A stretch of 64,000 nucleotides of DNA from Candidatus Desulforudis audaxviator MP104C (lineage in GTDB: Bacteria; Bacillota; Desulfotomaculia; Desulfotomaculales; Desulforudaceae). A model generated the notes under the pieces. It saw nothing but the letters and a program-made list of their open reading frames with translations, did no database searches and had not been told where the DNA came from. The stretch spans positions 1,938,501 through 2,002,500 of the forward strand of contig NC_010424.1 in the NCBI RefSeq assembly GCF_000018425.1, in the 5' to 3' direction. The position numbers and the translations under genes are program-made. Positions 44,590 through 52,304 of this stretch are shown here, piece after piece (within the stretch, counting starts at the first letter, position 1; each line of letters starts with the position of its first letter).

Positions 44590-46797
44590 CTAGAAGCCCT
44601 TCATCGGGTTCGGACCGAGTTGGTCGATTTTCTCCATGAAGTCCCCGATGAGCTGCGGAATCCGGAAGTAATCCATAATGCTGATCTGGTGCATGCGGCA
44701 GCGTTCGGACTCGAGGCCCAACCGGTCCAAGGTCTCCGAAACTTTGGACAGGCGGATCTCGGCCAGCTCACTGCCCTTGATAAAGTGGCACTGGTAGTCT
44801 TCGCCATGTTTGCACCCCAGAAGCATCACGCCGTCAAAGCCCCCCGACATGGCGTCGGAGATCCAGACCAGGTTCAGCGAGCCAAGACACCGGAGCGGAA
44901 TCACACGTACCCAGGCGGCGAACTTCAGGCGGCTGATGCCCGCCATGTCGAGCGCCGGGATGGCGTCGTTCTCGCAGGCAAAGATAAGGATTCTCGGTTT
45001 TTCCTCGTCTTCCTCTGGAACCTCGATCGCCTTGCCCATTCCACCGATCATGGGTACCGAGTAGTCCTTGAAGGAGATGATCCGCTCGGGGCAAGCACCC
45101 ATACAGGTGCCGCACCGCCGGCAGCGGGTCCGCTCAGGCAGCGGGTTGGCCTTCTCGTCCTCGTTGATCGCCCCGAACGGACACTCCTCAGTACACCGCT
45201 TGCACTGGGTGCAGCGCTGCATGAAGAATTCCGGATAGGACGTATCCCCGGCTCTCGGGTGCACCGCCTCACCACGGATTACGGCCTCGACGCACTGGAT
45301 GGCCTTCAAGGCCGCGCCGGTGCCGTCTTCGATGGCGGTCGGGATCTGCATGGTCGCCCGGACGGTGCCGGCGGCGTAGATCCCGGTCCGGCGGGTCTCG
45401 TACGGGAAGCAGATGAAGTGCGAGTCCGGAAAACCGTACTTCAAGGCCGGCATTTCCGGTCCCTGGCGGTACGCCAGGTTCAGGAGGCCCGACTTGATGA
45501 TCTGGTCCGGCTTGACCGCTTCCTCTTCCTTGGCCGCCGCCGCTTCCTGCTCGGCTTCCACGGCGATCTCCTCGCCGAAGGCGGCGTTGCTCTGCATACC
45601 GTTGGCCAGAACCACAAGGTCGAGGTCCCCAATCCTGACGTCCTCACCCAGGATCAGGTCTTTGCCGGTCACCGCTAGCTTGCCGCCGTCCTCGCTTACT
45701 TCCACGCCTGGGATTTCGGTCTTGATGAACACCGCTCCCGTCTGCTGGACGGCTTTGTAGAAGTACTCATACTTGCCCGTTGCCCGGATGTCCTTGTAGA
45801 AAATGTAGGCCTGGGCTTCCGGGTTGAATTCTTTGAGGTAGACGGCCTGCTTCAGGGTTTCCACACAGCAGGCGGCCGAACAGTACGGCAGGTGGTTCGC
45901 GTCGCGGGATCCGGCACACTGGATGAAGGCCACGCGCTTCACGTTCTTCAATTCGCCGCTGTTGGCCAGAGCCTCCACGTCGGACTGGGTGACCACGTTG
46001 GGCTTACCGAAGCCCAAGTAGTCGAGCTTCTTCGGGTCATAAGGCCGGGATCCGGCCGCCAGCACGACAGCACCGATTCTCTCGTCCACCACGGTGCCGC
46101 CTTGTTTGATCTTGGCATCGAACACGCCCGGCCCCCCGGAGATCTGCTCCATGGTGGCCTCTTTGTACACCTTGATCTTCGGATGGTCCTCCACCGCCTT
46201 GGCCAGCGCGGGAATGGGGTTTTCCTCAAGGTCGGTGTACGGTTCTTTCGTGGGCGGCAGTTTGTACGCCTGGCCGGCCCAACCGCCAAGTTTGGCGCTC
46301 TTCTCCACCAGCACGACTTCGTAACCGGCGTTGGCTGCCTCCCACGCCGCCGTCAGGCCGGCGAGACCGCTGCCCACCACCAGGATGGTCCTGGACGGGT
46401 TTTCCGCCATAAAGGGCTCTGGGAGTTCGGTGGCCTTGGCCCGGGACAGGCCCATCCGCATGTAGTCTTCGGCCATCATGTTGGTGTCCTCGTCACCGGG
46501 TTCTTGCACCCAGGCGACCCGCTCCCGCAAGGGCACCCGCTCCACGATCACCGCGGGACCGAAGTTGAATACATCGTAGCAGACTCGGTCTGAACAGGCC
46601 GCGATGATGAGGGTGTTGAATCCCGCCTCGATGTCTTGCTTGATCAGGGCGACACCCTCGGGGCTGCACAGGAAGGGGTGCTCCTTCACGTCCTGGATCT
46701 TAAACTCCTTGTTCGCCACCTTGGTCAGGGCCGCCAGATCCAGGGCCTCCCCAATACCGCAACCCGAGCAGAAGTATACGGCTTGTTTCTTAGTCAT
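44590..46797 (-). CDS. qmoB: QmoB, HdrA-like flavin/iron-sulfur subunit with MvhD-type end
   Basis: 735 residues. An N-terminal Cys-rich segment (CSGCGIGEALD), an FAD domain at about 127 (ILVVGSGLAGLTAAWEA), two ferredoxin clusters (CTQCKRCTEECP and CRRCGTCMGACP) and a C-terminal MvhD-like region (ACENDAIPALD, then VMLLGCKHGEDYQCHF). This is the standard QmoB architecture. The ATG at 46797 is one base after the qmoA stop. It is part of the complex that passes electrons to AprBA and may bifurcate. Confidence 0.94.
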   Translation of the reverse strand: MTKKQAVYFCSGCGIGEALDLAALTKVANKEFKIQDVKEHPFLCSPEGVALIKQDIEAGFNTLIIAACSDRVCYDVFNFGPAVIVERVPLRERVAWVQEPGDEDTNMMAEDYMRMGLSRAKATELPEPFMAENPSRTILVVGSGLAGLTAAWEAANAGYEVVLVEKSAKLGGWAGQAYKLPPTKEPYTDLEENPIPALAKAVEDHPKIKVYKEATMEQISGGPGVFDAKIKQGGTVVDERIGAVVLAAGSRPYDPKKLDYLGFGKPNVVTQSDVEALANSGELKNVKRVAFIQCAGSRDANHLPYCSAACCVETLKQAVYLKEFNPEAQAYIFYKDIRATGKYEYFYKAVQQTGAVFIKTEIPGVEVSEDGGKLAVTGKDLILGEDVRIGDLDLVVLANGMQSNAAFGEEIAVEAEQEAAAAKEEEAVKPDQIIKSGLLNLAYRQGPEMPALKYGFPDSHFICFPYETRRTGIYAAGTVRATMQIPTAIEDGTGAALKAIQCVEAVIRGEAVHPRAGDTSYPEFFMQRCTQCKRCTEECPFGAINEDEKANPLPERTRCRRCGTCMGACPERIISFKDYSVPMIGGMGKAIEVPEEDEEKPRILIFACENDAIPALDMAGISRLKFAAWVRVIPLRCLGSLNLVWISDAMSGGFDGVMLLGCKHGEDYQCHFIKGSELAEIRLSKVSETLDRLGLESERCRMHQISIMDYFRIPQLIGDFMEKIDQLGPNPMKGF

Positions 46798-46798
46798 A

Positions 46799-48058
46799 CT
46801 ACTTGCCACCCCCCACCGTAGCCTGAATGGCTTTGAGCGCGGCCGCTGTGGCGTCGCGCACGGACGCCGAAACCTCCATCGGCTTCCGGGCGCACCCGGC
46901 GCCGCCGATGCCCGTCTCGGCTATGTCGGAAACCACGAAACCGCCCGCGTCGGCCGCGGCCAGTTCCGAGGGGACCGGAGCTTCCAAAGTGGACGGCGCC
47001 ATGCCGGTCGCCAGCACCACCAGGTTCACTTTCTGGGTGACGGTCTTGCCCGCCTCCTGATCCTCGGTCTCGAGGGTCAGGTCTCCGGTGGCCGGGTCCG
47101 CGGTGATCTCACCGACCTTGCCCTTGATGAAGACCACGTTTTCGTCCTTGGCCACCTTGGTGTAAAAGTCCTCGTACTTGCCCAGCGCCCGGATGTCGAT
47201 GTAGAAAACGTAGATTTTGGCGTCGGGGTTCTTTTCCCGGATGTAGGTGATCTGCTTCAAGGTAGCCAGACAGCAGATCTGCGAGCAGTAGGCCTGGTGA
47301 TTCTCGTCCCGCGAGCCGGCACATTGCACAAAGGCGATGGTCTCCGGCTGCTTCCCGTCGGACGGGCGGACGATCCGGCCCTCGGTCGGGCCGTTGGGTA
47401 CCGCCAACCGCTCCAGCATGACGTTGGTGATGACGTTCTTCAAGCGCCCGAAACCGTAGTAGCTGATCTTGGCGGCATCGTACGGCTTCCAACCGGTGGC
47501 GTACACCACCGCCCCTACCTTCAGGTTCACCGTCTCCGGGGCCATGGTGAGATCGATCACGTTGTACTTGCACGCCTCGACGCACTTGGCACAGCCATCA
47601 GGACAGGCTTGACGGTCGATCAAGTACTTCAAGGGGAAGGCGAACGGGTGGGGCAGGTAGATCGCTTTGGTGGTGTCCAGGCCGTAGTTGAAATCATTCG
47701 GCCGCTCCGCCGGGCAGACCGCCACGCAGTCGCCACACGCGGTGCACTCCGGCTTGATGTAACGCGGGCTCAGCTTGACGGTGACGTCAAAGTCTCCCTT
47801 TCGGCCGGAGATCTTCTCGACCTCGGCACAGGTGAAAAACTTGATCCTGGGATTTTTGCGCAAGCGCCGGAAGTTGATTTCCAACCCGCAGTTCGGCGGG
47901 CATAGTTTGGGGAAGTACTGGTGCAGTTGAGCGACCCGGCCGCCCAGGTAGGGGTTCTTCTCCACGAGATAGACCTCGTAGCCCACCTCCGCCGCTTCCA
48001 GGGCCGTGGTCAGCCCACTTATCCCTCCCCCGACAACCAGGATGCTTTTGTTTGCCAT
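46799..48058 (-). CDS. qmoA: QmoA, HdrA-like flavoprotein subunit
   Basis: 419 residues. The FAD-binding GxGxxG start is ILVVGGGISGLTTALEAAEV; GGRVAQL and CPPNCGLE follow, and Cys-rich motifs CTACGDCVAVCP and CPDGCAKCVEACK bind clusters. Partner of QmoB; both are related to heterodisulfide reductase HdrA. It starts 214 bp after aprA, separated by a strong hairpin, and is coupled to qmoB. Confidence 0.94.
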   Translation of the reverse strand: MANKSILVVGGGISGLTTALEAAEVGYEVYLVEKNPYLGGRVAQLHQYFPKLCPPNCGLEINFRRLRKNPRIKFFTCAEVEKISGRKGDFDVTVKLSPRYIKPECTACGDCVAVCPAERPNDFNYGLDTTKAIYLPHPFAFPLKYLIDRQACPDGCAKCVEACKYNVIDLTMAPETVNLKVGAVVYATGWKPYDAAKISYYGFGRLKNVITNVMLERLAVPNGPTEGRIVRPSDGKQPETIAFVQCAGSRDENHQAYCSQICCLATLKQITYIREKNPDAKIYVFYIDIRALGKYEDFYTKVAKDENVVFIKGKVGEITADPATGDLTLETEDQEAGKTVTQKVNLVVLATGMAPSTLEAPVPSELAAADAGGFVVSDIAETGIGGAGCARKPMEVSASVRDATAAALKAIQATVGGGK

Positions 48059-48216
48059 ATTGTTATCACCCTACGTAAATATTGGGAACTAAACACATAG
48101 TGGGGAGGCTGGAGGCCTCCCGTCTACGGCTGCTGGTGTATCCGCTGCCCATCTCCACGGTCGTTGCGCTTCGCATTCTGTCTCAGGCAGACCGCAGACT
48201 CTTTCGTCTGTGAAGA

Positions 48217-48257
48217 AAAAAGGGAAGTCGCGGGCGAAATCCAGGATTTCGCCCGCG
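48217..48257 (-). terminator. Hairpin with T-run between aprA and qmoA
   Basis: Minus-strand CGCGGGCGAAAT pairs perfectly with ATTTCGCCCGCG (48229-48257, 5-base loop) and is followed by a T6 run. It lies 15 bases after the aprA stop. It probably ends most aprBA transcripts, giving more AprBA than Qmo, or protects the aprBA mRNA end. Confidence 0.75.
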
Positions 48258-48272
48258 TTTCCCCTCTGGAAG

Positions 48273-50162
48273 CTACAGTCTGATGATGTCTCTCTTGAAG
48301 ACTTCCCACTCGCCCGTGTTCGGGTCCCACTTGCAGTTCACGAAGACTTCCCAGTTGTCGTCCATGTTCGGGAAGTCGGCGCGGAAGTAGTAGCCCGGCC
48401 AACGGGTCTCTTCGCGGAACAGGATGGTGCGGATGTGGGACTCAGCCACCCAGGTACGGTGGATGTTCTCCCAGCAGCGCATCAGCTCGTTCAGGTCGCG
48501 CGCCGCGAGCTTCTCGGAGTCTTCCTTCAACATCTGCAGGTACTCCATGCCCTTCTCCAGCAGCATCTTGCTGGTGGTGAAGTTAGAGCCCCAGCCGCCG
48601 GCATACTCATCCATCAGCTTCTGGATGCGGTGCTTGTACTGCTTCGGCAGGATGTAGTTCGGGTTGACTTCCGGAGCGGTGGTGAAGTCCTTGAACTCCT
48701 GGAACCGGTCAAGCGGGGCCAGGATCTTGGCCTTGAGGGCCTCGACAACCGCCGGGTCCACGTTCGGCAGGTCGGGGTTCTTGTCAACCAGGTACTTGCA
48801 GGCGGCCTTGCCGGCGATGCGGCCTTCCGCGTGCGAACCGGAGGAGAACTTGTGGCTGGACGCGCCGGAGGCGTCACCGGCGGCGAACAGGCCATCGACC
48901 GTGGTCAGGTTGGGGTAGCCCCAGAAGTATTCCGGCGGCGCTACGTCGTCCGGACCGCTGACCCAGGCGCCGGAGGCCCCGGAGTGCGAACCGATGAAGT
49001 ACGGCTCAGCGGCGGCGATTTCGGACTCTTTCTCCTCGGGGTTGATGTTGCAGGCCGCCCACAGGAGGGCCTGAGAGATGGTCATGTCGAGGAAGTCTTC
49101 CCAAGCTTCATCATGGAGGTGCTTCATCTTCTTCTTGAAGGCCTTCTCGTCGCCCTCGTACTTGGCGGCGAGGCGCTTGATGGCGTCGGCCGTCTGCATG
49201 TAGATCGGGCCCTTGCCGGCCGAGACGTCGATCATACCAAGGTAGTTACGCAGGTTGGCCGGGATCGGCTTGACCTTGCCGTACTTGCCCCACTTTTCGA
49301 GTTCGGCGGCGTTGGTCACCATATAGTTTTCGCCGAAGGCGTTGGTCGCGACGGACTTGAAGAGCAGGAACCACGCGCCGACCGGGCCGTAAGCGTCCTT
49401 GAAGCGGACCGGAATGAACCGGACTTCCTGGCAGGTCATCTCGGCGCCGGCCTTGATGGTGAAGTAGGCGCTGGAGCCGGTGGAGAACGGCGGGTACCAG
49501 GACCGGCCGAGACCCTCACCGGAGGACCGCGGACGGAACACGCCCACGCAGCCGCCCATCGCGCACAGGACGGCCTTCGCGCGGAACACGTAGAACTTCT
49601 CCTCGCGGACACTGAAGCCGACCGCACCGGCGATCCGGTTGTTTTCCACAATCGGTTCCACGATGAACACGCGCTCGTAGATGTTATCCTTGCCGAGGGC
49701 GTTCTTGGCGGCTTCCGCCACGATGATCTTGTAGGACTCACCGTTGATCATAACCTGCCAGCGGCCGCCCCGCTGATACGGACCGATCCGGAAGGGGTCG
49801 TCTTCGCCTTTCGGCCAGATCGGCAGACCCCACTTCTCGAACAGGTGCACGGTGGAGTCGACGTGCCGGGCGATGTTGTAAACGAGGTCGTCGCGGGCGA
49901 TACCCATCAGGTCATTCCGCACGTACTCCACGTAGTCCATCACGGTGTTCTCATTGTCGCGCAGGCCGACATACAGGTTGATGGCCGAGAGGCCCTGAGC
50001 AACGGCACCGCTCCGGTCCATGGCGGCTTTGTCAACCAGGGTCACTTTCAGCCCGTGCTTTTTCGCCCAGTGCGCCGCTTCCACCGCCGCACCGCAGGCC
50101 GCCATGCCGCCACCGACGATCAAGAGATCAGTGGTGACTTCTACAGTTTCAAAATTCGGCAT
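48273..50162 (-). CDS. aprA: Adenylylsulfate (APS) reductase alpha subunit
   Basis: 629 residues, flavoprotein of the fumarate-reductase fold: FAD motif LIVGGGMAACGAAVEAA at residues 14-30. Residues matching the APS/FAD site of Archaeoglobus AprA by eye alignment are all present: N62 (SAINLYV), E142 (INGESYK), W222 (RSWYPP), R253 (PVRFKDAYGP) and H393 (GSHSGASG). It reduces APS to sulfite and AMP in the cytoplasm. Between aprB (52 bp upstream) and the qmo genes. A typical sulfate-reducer AprA. Confidence 0.97.
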   Translation of the reverse strand: MPNFETVEVTTDLLIVGGGMAACGAAVEAAHWAKKHGLKVTLVDKAAMDRSGAVAQGLSAINLYVGLRDNENTVMDYVEYVRNDLMGIARDDLVYNIARHVDSTVHLFEKWGLPIWPKGEDDPFRIGPYQRGGRWQVMINGESYKIIVAEAAKNALGKDNIYERVFIVEPIVENNRIAGAVGFSVREEKFYVFRAKAVLCAMGGCVGVFRPRSSGEGLGRSWYPPFSTGSSAYFTIKAGAEMTCQEVRFIPVRFKDAYGPVGAWFLLFKSVATNAFGENYMVTNAAELEKWGKYGKVKPIPANLRNYLGMIDVSAGKGPIYMQTADAIKRLAAKYEGDEKAFKKKMKHLHDEAWEDFLDMTISQALLWAACNINPEEKESEIAAAEPYFIGSHSGASGAWVSGPDDVAPPEYFWGYPNLTTVDGLFAAGDASGASSHKFSSGSHAEGRIAGKAACKYLVDKNPDLPNVDPAVVEALKAKILAPLDRFQEFKDFTTAPEVNPNYILPKQYKHRIQKLMDEYAGGWGSNFTTSKMLLEKGMEYLQMLKEDSEKLAARDLNELMRCWENIHRTWVAESHIRTILFREETRWPGYYFRADFPNMDDNWEVFVNCKWDPNTGEWEVFKRDIIRL

Positions 50163-50214
50163 TCTATGTAACCTCCTCCAAATTACGAATTTATTCCGTT
50201 AATCCGGTGCTTAC

Positions 50215-50652
50215 TTAGGGCTTGGGTACAGCCACGCCCAGCGAAGCCGGCTCGGTGTACAGGTGGACCACATCGTTGATATCGTCCACGCCCGCACCGT
50301 ATCCGCCATCGGGTACCGCGGTGCCCTCGTCGGTGGTCCGGATGGGGAACTTGAAGCGCTTGACTGTGCCGTTCCGGAACTTAACGGTCCACATGATGTC
50401 CTGCGAACCCCTGAGCGGCACGCAAGCCGCGCCCATCGGGACAAAGTCGGCGTAACCCCGCATGTCCATCGCCTGCTGCGGGCAGATCTTGACACAGCAG
50501 AGACACTCCCAGCACTCGTCCGGAGCCCGGTTGTAGGCCTTCATTCTTTCCTTGTCCAGGACCATCAAGTCGTTGGGGCAAATGTACATGCACGCGGTTT
50601 TGTCCTGCCCCTTGCAGCCGTCGCACTTTTCGGTCATTACAAATGTCGGCAT
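50215..50652 (-). CDS. aprB: Adenylylsulfate reductase beta subunit
   Basis: 145 residues. Two [4Fe-4S] sites: CDGCKGQDKTACMYICP and CWECLCCVKICP, followed by the long C-terminal tail (TTDEGTAVPDGGYG and onward) that in known structures wraps round AprA. It hands electrons to the FAD of AprA. First gene of the minus-strand apr-qmo-hdr unit; GGGAGG lies upstream of the ATG. Confidence 0.97.
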   Translation of the reverse strand: MPTFVMTEKCDGCKGQDKTACMYICPNDLMVLDKERMKAYNRAPDECWECLCCVKICPQQAMDMRGYADFVPMGAACVPLRGSQDIMWTVKFRNGTVKRFKFPIRTTDEGTAVPDGGYGAGVDDINDVVHLYTEPASLGVAVPKP

Positions 50653-51317
50653 TAACTCTAACCTCCCAAATTAGGATTGTGGCTGGAACCATTCGAACCA
50701 TAAATGAACTTTTGGGCCGTTTCGTTCTCCGGAGCACCACTCCCTTCTCTGCCCAAGACACGGACTGCCTACTAACGGTTCCCCCACACCCGCTCAAAAG
50801 GAGCCCGGAACAGGCGCGAGTGAAACTATTCGGGGGTTTTCACCCGCATTGAAAGACACGCCGTACCGCACAGCTGACCACAGATTCCGAAAGATCTATA
50901 TTCTACGTGACGACAGATCTATATTCTACGTGACAATCGGTTTTCCTGCCTGAAAAAATTAATTTAAGATTTTGGAATGGTTTTTACGATGTTTGGTAAT
51001 AAACACTCACTGATTAACTCGATAGCGAAGCATTGTGAAATTCGGCACATAGGGTGCCAACAACCAAAGCGCCTCCCACGTACCAGACTGGAATTGTGTT
51101 TAATATAACATGCCCCACCGGTGCTGGCAAGTCCCGTTTGCACAAAAAAAATACCGCTTTTGGCTTTTTCCGTCCGGATACCCGCTCTGTGTTCCAAATT
51201 GGGAAATTCGTAAGAGCATTGCTTACTTATGCTTGAAATGGGTACAAATATTGTCGATAATTGGAGACACGCCCCGGGTGCAGCGGTCGGCAAAAGGTTG
51301 ACCGTACAATCACAGGT
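50653..51317. other. Regulatory gap upstream of aprB with a 20-bp tandem repeat
   Basis: About 660 bp between divergent aprB and ylbF with no supported gene. AGATCTATATTCTACGTGAC is repeated exactly at 50892-50911 and 50915-50934 (period 23 bp, about two helical turns), 240-280 bp upstream of aprB; this looks like paired sites for a regulator. The region from 50934 to 51300 is AT-rich. The 240-base leader of aprB is GC-rich with several possible hairpins that match no riboswitch class I know. Confidence 0.55.
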
Positions 51318-51346
51318 TTGTTGTTCCGGGGATACCGTGATATAAT
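51318..51346 (+). promoter_or_regulatory. Sigma-A-type promoter of ylbF
   Basis: TTGTTG, a 17-base spacer and a perfect TATAAT (51341-51346) lie about 66 bases before the ylbF start. Confidence 0.65.
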
Positions 51347-51412
51347 TCTGGAAACCAGTCAACCAAGCCACCGGCAAGAATTACCGTATTCCCGCACAGG
51401 AGGTTATTGAAA

Positions 51413-51832
51413 GTGTCGCAGGAAGTCCTCGACAAGGCCCAGGAGTTGGGCCAGGTACTCACGAGATGCGCCGAATACCTGGACGTGAAGGCTAAGCAGA
51501 AAGTGATGTTCAACGACAACACCGCGTTGGAAATGCTGAAGGTCTATCACGGCATGCAGGAAATGGCCCAAAGAAAACAGTCCCAAAACATAAGCCTGTC
51601 CCCACAGGAGATCCGGGCCATGGAGCAGATGGAGCTGAAGATGGCCGAACACCCGAGCATCAGGGCGTTTCATGAATCCCAGGGCCGATACCAGGAACTC
51701 ATCAACAAGGTACTCGAAATGATCATCAGGGTACAAAAAGAGGACCAGGAACTGGACATCCTCAAGGAGCAGGTTCCGGACTTCGCGTCCATTCCCAAGA
51801 ACGGCCGGGCAGAGGATGACGAGGACGAATAG
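51413..51832 (+). CDS. YlbF/YmcA-family protein
   Basis: 139 residues, all helical (Com_YlbF fold): VLDKAQELGQVLTRCAEYLD, QEMAQRKQSQN and FHESQGRYQELINKVLEMII, with an acidic C-terminus (EDDEDE). In Bacillus YlbF with YmcA and YaaT promotes Spo0A activation, competence, biofilm and RNase Y-dependent mRNA maturation. The GTG at 51413 follows AGGAGG by nine bases; the TTG at 51407 is less well placed. Convergent with the second apr-like pair. Confidence 0.85.
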   Translation: MSQEVLDKAQELGQVLTRCAEYLDVKAKQKVMFNDNTALEMLKVYHGMQEMAQRKQSQNISLSPQEIRAMEQMELKMAEHPSIRAFHESQGRYQELINKVLEMIIRVQKEDQELDILKEQVPDFASIPKNGRAEDDEDE

Positions 51833-51849
51833 GCCCCGCCAATCAGAGC

Positions 51850-51879
51850 GGCGCCCCGCCGAAACGGCGGGGCGCCTTT
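51850..51879. terminator. Bidirectional terminator between ylbF and the apr-like pair
   Basis: GGCGCCCCGCCG and CGGCGGGGCGCC form a 12-bp GC stem with a 3-base loop and TTT on the plus side. It separates two converging genes. Confidence 0.8.
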
Positions 51880-51893
51880 AGTATCTCTTTCTT

Positions 51894-52238
51894 CTACATT
51901 TCCTCTTCCTCTTCGTCTCCGGCCAGCGTCCGCATAATGAAGCGTTCCACATGACCGTGGCAGTCGATCAGGGTCCAGGTCACACTGTGCGGGCCGACGA
52001 CCGGGACGAGTTTCCCGGGGACAAAGGCCAGCTGATACTGAATCCTGGTCTGGATGGCCTGCCGCGGACAGGACTTGGTACAGGTCATGCAGTCCCAGCA
52101 ATCACCCACATCACGGCAAACCGCCTTGCCGGTGTGTTCTTGAATCACCATCAGGTTGCCCGGGCAGACCAACTCGCATAGCGGTTCCTGCTCGCCCTGA
52201 CACCCGTCGCATTTGTCGGGAATAACGTACGGCGGCAC
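51894..52238 (-). CDS. AprB-like ferredoxin of a divergent second pair
   Basis: 114 residues. The two-cluster core is intact and AprB-like: CDGCQGEQEPLCELVCPG and CWDCMTCTKSCP. It is about 30 residues shorter than AprB at 50215; the long C-terminal tail that embraces AprA is missing and replaced by an acidic end (GDEEEEEM). It most probably carries electrons to the flavoprotein encoded just upstream (66-bp gap). Gene order is flavoprotein first, the reverse of the main aprBA locus. True partner and substrate unknown. Confidence 0.8.
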   Translation of the reverse strand: MPPYVIPDKCDGCQGEQEPLCELVCPGNLMVIQEHTGKAVCRDVGDCWDCMTCTKSCPRQAIQTRIQYQLAFVPGKLVPVVGPHSVTWTLIDCHGHVERFIMRTLAGDEEEEEM

Positions 52239-52304
52239 TGGTTTTTACCCCCTCTCGGTATTCAAAGCTGCCGGCTGGGAGACCGCTGCAAAACGGCCAC
52301 CCAA

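Noticed and set aside
48210-50171. 653-codon open frame antisense to aprA
   Set aside because: It mirrors the codon pattern of aprA, has no recognisable domain and no ribosome site; long antisense frames are expected in GC-rich genes.
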